Assembly: GCF_000284035.1 (NCBI RefSeq)
Contig: NC_016887.1
Span: forward strand, 5,208,001-5,272,000
Direction: 5' to 3'
From: Nocardia cyriacigeorgica GUH-2
Lineage (GTDB): Bacteria > Actinomycetota > Actinomycetes > Mycobacteriales > Mycobacteriaceae
Length of the DNA: 64,000 nt
The notes below the pieces were generated by a model. That model was not told the origin of the DNA and ran no database searches. It was given only the letters and a program-made list of their open reading frames with translations. This document shows positions 59,261 to 64,000 of the stretch, piece after piece; the first letter of the stretch is position 1, and each line of letters opens with the position of its first letter. A program made the position numbers and the translations under genes.

Positions 59261-59555
59261 GAGAAGACTCCGTGAGTGTGATGACCGGATCCGCCGGCGA
59301 GCAAGGCTCACCGACGGAAAGGACTGCGGAGGAGCCGGCCTGATCTCGGCAGTGCGCTGTGGGCACACACGAAACCGGTGACGACCGAGCCGTCACCGCC
59401 TGTCGGTACACCACGACGCCATCTGGCAGATCGGCCAGATGGCTAGCGTCTGGAGGCCTCCGGGGACATCACGGGCGACACGGTAGCAGGGCCGGTCGAG
59501 GGTGTGCGATGGGATTTCCGGGTCGGGATGTGAGCGGCCGGACGGAGGACGCTCG
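59261..59555 (-). promoter_or_regulatory. Leader/promoter region of the exporter with two inverted repeats
   Basis: A perfect 10-bp palindrome GCCATCTGGC-AGATCG-GCCAGATGGC lies at 59418-59443 and a second CGGTGACG...CGTCACCG pair at 59376-59398. The first looks like an operator; the second could be an RNA hairpin. No repressor gene is adjacent. Confidence 0.55.
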
Positions 59556-61004
59556 TTACCAGGTGCGCAGCGAAAGGCCGAGGCGACCGGCGGTGACTTC
59601 GGCGAGCCGGTGCAGCGCGGGCGAATTCGGGATGAGTTCGGGGGTGAGGCTGACCAGTGCCAGCGTGTAGGTGTCGCGGTCCCGGGACAGGTATCCGGAC
59701 AGGCGGGTGCGTGGGCGGCGGGCGAAGGTCAGGTCCGGGTGGATGGCGCGGGCGGCGATGGCGGTGCACTCGTGCGGGCCGAAGGTGTGCAGGCTCGGGG
59801 GCAGGGTGCCGATATTGGAGCAGAGGATGTCACGTTCGCCCGCACCCCGGGACATGGCGTAGGCCAGGCGATCCGGGACCAGCTGCAACGTTTCCTCGGG
59901 GAGGCCGGCGGGGCTGGTCATCCGACGCTCATAAGCCGCACGGGCCTTCGCTCGGATGGCGCCGGGTGAATCGGCCCGGGTGACGGTGATCGCCGTCATC
60001 GCGAGATCGTTGTCGACCCGCGGTTCATCCCTGGTGTCGACCGGCAGCGCAGCCTCGATCGTCGCCCCGGGAAACCCGCTGGCCCACAACATGTTCGCGA
60101 CGAACCAGACGAACAGGCTGTTGGCTGTCCCCGCGGAGGCGGCTGCGGCGCGATCCCAGTCGGCGGCGGGGAAGCGCAGCACGGCACCGACGGTTGGCAT
60201 TCGAGGGGTGCGCGGATCGGTGGTGCGCGAGTCCCCAGTGCGCGGGTCGGTGGCGAGCGGGTCGGTAGTGCGCGTTGCGTTTCTCACTCGCGACGACGAT
60301 CGGCGCAGCCCGGTTCCGAATGCGGCGGTGGTTCCACCGAGCACAGTCAGTAGTTGTTCCCATGCGTCGGCCCAGTCGGACCGGGGCACGGCATTCAACG
60401 CGGCTGCAGGCCGGCGTCGGCCATGGTGTCGCTGCTCAGAGGTGTGGGGGTGCCCGGTCGGGGCCGGCGGGTTGGGGGCCAGGGTGGAGGTGGCGCTGGG
60501 CGACTGATGCACGGCCGGCGGTCGGGTGGGGGCGGCGCCGGAACCTGCGGCTGCGGTCAGCGCCGTATCGACGGCGATGATCAGGCCACGAGCGTCGGCC
60601 AGGACGTGGGAGCAGGTCAGGGCGATGACGGTGCCGCCGTCATCGAGCGGGGCGGAGGATAAGCGCCAGCCTGGTGCGTATTCCGGGTCCAGGTCGGCAC
60701 CGAGGGTGTCGGCCCAGCCGAGCACGTCGCTTGCGGCGATCTCACCGTGCAGGTCGAGCGGATGCGCACGCACGGTCGGGCGCCAGGACCGGCGTGCGCC
60801 CGGCACCCGCGCACGCACCACCCGACGGCCGAGCGGACCACGGCGCAGCCGGGCGTGCAAATCCTCCAGTAACTCCACCTCGATTCGGTCGCGCGTCCGC
60901 CAGAGCCCTTGCAGGGCAATGGGAGTGCCGAGTCCACGGTGGGTGCGCAGGAAGATCTCGTCGACGACGGTGAGCCGTGCCGGAACGCCCCCGCGCGCAC
61001 TCAT
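59556..61004 (-). CDS. WS/DGAT-like acyltransferase (HxxxD, condensation fold)
   Basis: The 482-aa protein (ATG 61004; the frame is open upstream through the antisense of the TetR gene) has the start RLTVVDEIFLRTHRGLGTP and the catalytic HxxxD in CSHVLADARGL near residue 135, with Asp five residues from His. The C-terminal half has IEAALPVDTRDEPRVDNDLA and ILCSNIGTLPPSLHTFGP, like the second half of wax-ester synthase or PapA enzymes. A disordered insert (residues about 160-290) has DPRTxDxRTTDPRTP repeats. It probably esterifies a lipid or polyketide; the acceptor is unknown. Confidence 0.75.
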   Translation of the reverse strand: MSARGGVPARLTVVDEIFLRTHRGLGTPIALQGLWRTRDRIEVELLEDLHARLRRGPLGRRVVRARVPGARRSWRPTVRAHPLDLHGEIAASDVLGWADTLGADLDPEYAPGWRLSSAPLDDGGTVIALTCSHVLADARGLIIAVDTALTAAAGSGAAPTRPPAVHQSPSATSTLAPNPPAPTGHPHTSEQRHHGRRRPAAALNAVPRSDWADAWEQLLTVLGGTTAAFGTGLRRSSSRVRNATRTTDPLATDPRTGDSRTTDPRTPRMPTVGAVLRFPAADWDRAAAASAGTANSLFVWFVANMLWASGFPGATIEAALPVDTRDEPRVDNDLAMTAITVTRADSPGAIRAKARAAYERRMTSPAGLPEETLQLVPDRLAYAMSRGAGERDILCSNIGTLPPSLHTFGPHECTAIAARAIHPDLTFARRPRTRLSGYLSRDRDTYTLALVSLTPELIPNSPALHRLAEVTAGRLGLSLRTW

Positions 61005-61095
61005 CGCGTCATCGGAACTCGCCGTGCCGGCGGGCCGGCGTATTCGACTCTGACGCTCATGTGACCGACCATACGGCCTGGCACCCCCTTGTGTG

Positions 61096-61122
61096 AAGAA
61101 GTGAATTCGTGCTTCACTTCTT
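61096..61122. promoter_or_regulatory. Perfect palindromic operator at the TetR start
   Basis: AAGAAGTGAA, 7 spacer bases (TTCGTGC), then TTCACTTCTT: a 27-bp inverted repeat ending 2 bp before the first GTG of the TetR gene and 92 bp upstream of the divergent acyltransferase ATG. This is the size and place of an autoregulatory TetR operator. Confidence 0.75.
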
Positions 61123-61124
61123 GC

Positions 61125-61907
61125 GTGGTGTACCGCAGAACCCCGGCCGTACAGGCCCGGCTCGATGCGCAGTCCGCACTGATCGTGCAGGCCGCGACCC
61201 GAGTGCTGTCCCGCGACGGCTTCGCCGGTCTGTCCATGGCGGCCGTCGCCGCCGAGGCCGGCGTGGCCACCGGCACGGTGTACAAACACTTCGACGGCAA
61301 GGCCGATCTCGTCACCGGGGTCTTCCGCAAGGTCGTCAGCCGCGAGGTCGAGGCCGTCGCAGCCGCGGGCTCCCATGGCGATGCCGCGCAGCGGGTCAGC
61401 GCCGCCGTCGAGACCTTCGCCGTGCGCGCGCTCAAGAACCCGAAACTCGCCTACGTCCTGCTGGCCGAACCCGTCGACGCCGCGGTCGACGCCGAACGAC
61501 TCCGGTTCCGCCGCGCCTTCGCCGAGACCTTCGAATCCGCGGTCGCCGAGGGCGTCGCGCGGGGCGAACTCCCGGCCCAGGACGCCCGTCTCAGCGCCGC
61601 CGCCATGGTCGGCGCCATCGGCGAGGTGCTGGTCGGGCCGCTCGCGCACGCACCGCAGACCGAATCGGTCGTCCCCGAGCTGGTGTCCTTCGCGCTGCGC
61701 GCCCTCGGCGTCCGCCGGGATGCGCGCCCGGATACCAGCTGGCCGGCCGCCACTATCTCCACCCCCGCACCCACCGCCGGTCCGGTCGTCTTCGATGCGG
61801 CGCCCGGCACGCACCCACCCGTCCCCGATCCAGCTTCCGCCGATGGCATGGCGACCATGCCGATGCCCGCGATCACCCACCCAGGAGCGCACGATGCAGA
61901 CGCATGA
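61125..61907 (+). CDS. TetR-family regulator
   Basis: The 260-aa protein starts at GTG 61125 or 61128, right after the palindrome, implying a leaderless or short-leader transcript. The HTH is clear: SMAAVAAEAGVATGTVYKHFDGKADLV. The ligand domain (residues 70-200) is helical with ALKNPKLAYVLLAEPVD; a Pro/Ala tail ends it. It overlaps the acyl-CoA dehydrogenase start by 14 bp, so it should control that gene and itself; an acyl-CoA ligand is a reasonable guess. Confidence 0.85.
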   Translation: MVYRRTPAVQARLDAQSALIVQAATRVLSRDGFAGLSMAAVAAEAGVATGTVYKHFDGKADLVTGVFRKVVSREVEAVAAAGSHGDAAQRVSAAVETFAVRALKNPKLAYVLLAEPVDAAVDAERLRFRRAFAETFESAVAEGVARGELPAQDARLSAAAMVGAIGEVLVGPLAHAPQTESVVPELVSFALRALGVRRDARPDTSWPAATISTPAPTAGPVVFDAAPGTHPPVPDPASADGMATMPMPAITHPGAHDADA

Positions 61908-63513
61908 AGTCTTCAACCAGGTCCCGCCGATCGTCCCGTTCGACTTCTCCCGCAACCCGGCCCTGATCGAGGGCCTGCACCGGGAAGGCGCGGGCTGGGC
62001 CGAGGCGGAGGTGCGTGAGCTGGGCGAGCTCGCCGGTACGGCCCGTGCCCAGGAATGGGGCCGGCTGGCCAATGAGCACCCGCCGGTGCTACACACCCAC
62101 GACCGCTACGGCCACCGCATCGACGAGGTCGAGTTCCATCCGTACTGGCACGAGCTGATGAACGTCGCGGTCACGCACGGCCTGCACGGCGCACCATGGC
62201 AGGATGAACGACCCGGCGCGCACACCGCGCGGGCGGCGAAGTTCTACACCTGGGGTTCGGCCGAAGCGGGCCACATGTGCCCGATCTCGATGACGTACGC
62301 CGTGGTCCCGGCACTGCGCAACAATCCCGAACTCGCCGCGAAGTACGAACCGCTGCTCGGTTCGCGCACCTACGATTTCGGCCTGCGCGAGCCGTCCAGC
62401 AAGGCCGGTCTCATCGCGGGCATGTCGATGACGGAGAAGCAAGGCGGCTCCGACGTCCGGGCGAACACCACCACCGCCACCCCGCAGCCGGACGGCTCCT
62501 ACCGGATCGTCGGGCACAAGTGGTTCACCTCCGCGCCCATGTCGGACATGTTCCTCACCTTGGCGCAGGCACCCGGCGGGCTGTCGTGTTTCCTGCTGCC
62601 GCGCGTACTGCCCGACGGCACCCGCAATCCCATCCGCATCCAGCGGCTCAAGGACAAACTGGGCAACAAGTCCAACGCCTCCTCTGAGATCGAATACGAG
62701 AACGCCACCGGCTGGCTGGTCGGCGCGGAGGGCGCCGGCGTCAAAACCATCATCGAGATGGTGAACATGACCAGGCTCGACTGCGTGATCGGTTCGGCCA
62801 CCGGGATGCGGGCCGGCGCGATGTACGCGGTGCATCATGCGCGTCATCGGGAAGCGTTCGGCGCCAAGCTGATCGACCAGCCTGCCATGGCGAACGTGCT
62901 GGCCGACCTGGTGATCGAATCCGAGGCGGCGACCACCGTGATGATGCGGCTGGCCGGCGCCACCGACCGCGCGAGCAGCGATCCGGCCGAGGCCGCGCTA
63001 CGGCGGATCGCGCTGGCGGTCACCAAGTACTGGGTGTGCAAGCGGGCGCCCTCGCATGCGGCGGAGGCGCTGGAATGCTTCGGCGGCAACGGTTATGCCG
63101 AGGAGTCCGGCATGCCGCGGCTGTACCGGGAGGCGCCGCTGATGTCGATCTGGGAAGGCTCGGGCAATGTCGCCGCGCTCGATGCCCTGCGCGCCATGGG
63201 ACGTCAGCCGGAAACCGTCGAGGCCTACTTCAACGAGGTGAACCTGGCCCGTGGCGAGAACCCCCGCCTCGACGACGCCATCGACCGCATCGGCAAGGAA
63301 CTGTCCGACCTCAGCGATATCGAATACCGCGCCCGCCGCGTGGTCGAGCTGATGGCGCTGGTCCTGCAGGGTGCGCAATTGGTGCGGCACGGTCATTCCG
63401 CCGTCGCGGACGCCTTCTGCGCCACCCGGCTGGGCGACGACTGGGGCATCGCGTTCGGCACCCTGCCCACCGGGGTCGATACTGCCTCCATCATCGAGCG
63501 CGCCTTCGTCTGA
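61894..63513 (+). CDS. Acyl-CoA dehydrogenase, AidB-like
   Basis: The 539-aa flavoprotein starts at ATG 61894 with AGGAG 6 nt upstream. It has SMTEKQGGSDVRANTT (FAD/substrate segment), GHKWFTSAPMSDMFL, LKDKLGNKSNASSEIEYENA, AHHARHR-like HHARHREAFGAKLID, and ECFGGNGYAEESGMPRLYRE then SIWEGSGNVAALDALRA. These features and the length place it in the AidB/large ACAD group, used in fatty-acid breakdown or alkylation response. Regulated with the TetR gene it overlaps. Confidence 0.88.
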   Translation: MQTHEVFNQVPPIVPFDFSRNPALIEGLHREGAGWAEAEVRELGELAGTARAQEWGRLANEHPPVLHTHDRYGHRIDEVEFHPYWHELMNVAVTHGLHGAPWQDERPGAHTARAAKFYTWGSAEAGHMCPISMTYAVVPALRNNPELAAKYEPLLGSRTYDFGLREPSSKAGLIAGMSMTEKQGGSDVRANTTTATPQPDGSYRIVGHKWFTSAPMSDMFLTLAQAPGGLSCFLLPRVLPDGTRNPIRIQRLKDKLGNKSNASSEIEYENATGWLVGAEGAGVKTIIEMVNMTRLDCVIGSATGMRAGAMYAVHHARHREAFGAKLIDQPAMANVLADLVIESEAATTVMMRLAGATDRASSDPAEAALRRIALAVTKYWVCKRAPSHAAEALECFGGNGYAEESGMPRLYREAPLMSIWEGSGNVAALDALRAMGRQPETVEAYFNEVNLARGENPRLDDAIDRIGKELSDLSDIEYRARRVVELMALVLQGAQLVRHGHSAVADAFCATRLGDDWGIAFGTLPTGVDTASIIERAFV

Positions 63514-63536
63514 CCGGTGCCGGTACCGTCACGCCG

Positions 63537-64000
63537 GTGACCGAGAATTCGGAGACAAGCGTCGAGGTGCTGGCCGAGCGGGTACTGGCCCGAGCCGAAC
63601 AACGGACGGGCCGGTACCTGCTCGGCATCGCCGGCCCGCCCGGCGCCGGTAAGTCGACGTTGGCGGCGGCATTGCGGGCGGCCGTCGACGTCGTGGCCGG
63701 ATCGCGGGTCGCCGAGCTAGCGCCCATGGATGGCTACCACCTGCCCAATGCGCAGCTGCGTGCCCTCGGACGGCTGGCAGGCAAAGGTGAACCCGACACC
63801 TTCGACGCGACCGGCTTCGTCGACGGCCTGAACCGATTGCGGCGCACCCCGCTCGGCGAGCCCGTGCCGTGGCCGACCTTCGACCGCGCCACCGACGAAC
63901 CCACGCCGGGCGGCATCGTCGTCACCGACCAGCGGATCGTCATCACCGAAGGCAACTACCTGCTGCTCGACGACGGCCCGTGGTCGAAGGTCCGGCCGCA
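63537..64000 (+). CDS. Nucleoside/nucleotide (uridine-kinase-like) kinase, 3' end outside window
   Basis: The frame from GTG 63537 (VTENSETSVEVLAERV) is open to the window end, 154 codons. It has Walker A GIAGPPGAGKSTLAAAL, then MDGYHLPNAQLRALGR, PDTFDATGFVDGLNRLRR and VITEGNYLLLDDGPW, the layout of P-loop kinases of the uridine kinase/pantothenate kinase group. The remaining part is not visible. Substrate unknown; 23 bp after the acyl-CoA dehydrogenase. Confidence 0.88.
   Translation, partial: MTENSETSVEVLAERVLARAEQRTGRYLLGIAGPPGAGKSTLAAALRAAVDVVAGSRVAELAPMDGYHLPNAQLRALGRLAGKGEPDTFDATGFVDGLNRLRRTPLGEPVPWPTFDRATDEPTPGGIVVTDQRIVITEGNYLLLDDGPWSKVRP

Noticed and set aside
59556..62096. 846-aa minus-strand frame
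   Set aside because: The part right of 61004 is antisense to the TetR and acyl-CoA dehydrogenase genes; the acyltransferase starts at 61004.

Overview
The window looks like a chromosome segment of a Nocardia-type actinobacterium (order Mycobacteriales). Coding DNA is GC-rich with many GTG starts. It carries four MspA-type outer-membrane porins in NfpA/NfpB-like pairs, and its gene order follows two Mycobacterium tuberculosis blocks as I remember them: Rv0996-Rv0981 at about 15.8-30.6 kb and Rv0957-Rv0946c at about 40.6-58 kb. No database search was possible, so genus and synteny are from memory.

Layout. 0-5.0 kb: the end of a protein with a LuxR-type helix-turn-helix and a C-terminal caspase-like module, a multidomain immunity-like protein, a PlsC acyltransferase, a DUF998 membrane protein and an AraC regulator. 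5.4-5.8 kb: a five-unit tandem repeat of 58-61 bp, the old tRNA-Ala terminator and an orphan tRNA-Ala 3' half. 5.85-15.71 kb: a 9.86-kb island inserted in tRNA-Ala(CGC), bounded by 43-bp direct repeats. It holds an IS21-family remnant, a complete IS3-family element, a relaxase-like remnant, a four-gene operon joined by 4-nt overlaps (55-aa peptide, radical SAM enzyme, DEDDh exonuclease, aldo/keto reductase), a winged-helix/resolvase-like pair, a methyltransferase, an XRE regulator and a membrane protein. No integrase is visible.

15.8-30.6 kb: the division pair glpR/glp with a GNAT gene between them, galU, formyltetrahydrofolate cyclo-ligase, an FmdB zinc ribbon, a SAF protein, mscL, the two porin operons, then mprA-mprB-pepD-moaB2 and a 62-aa gene in one direction. 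31-36.3 kb: a conservon (cvnABCD) with an MHYT-like membrane protein and a coiled-coil protein attached. 37-40 kb: a zinc-starvation cluster of cysteine-free ribosomal proteins (L32, L31B, L28, L33, S14, S18) and a CobW-like protein, arranged around a divergent promoter with two Zur-like boxes. 40-48 kb: a lipoprotein, purH, purN, perM, a DUF5336 protein and sucCD. 48-58 kb: an M23 peptidase with a CRP-like site upstream, an SRPBCC-epimerase fusion, uvrD1, chorismate mutase, an aldehyde dehydrogenase and pgi. 58-64 kb: a Cmx-like exporter, a WS/DGAT-like acyltransferase, a TetR regulator beside a perfect palindrome, an AidB-like acyl-CoA dehydrogenase and a kinase cut by the window end.

The best candidates for something undescribed are the peptide/radical-SAM/exonuclease/reductase operon in the island and the caspase-like/immunity-like pair at the left edge.
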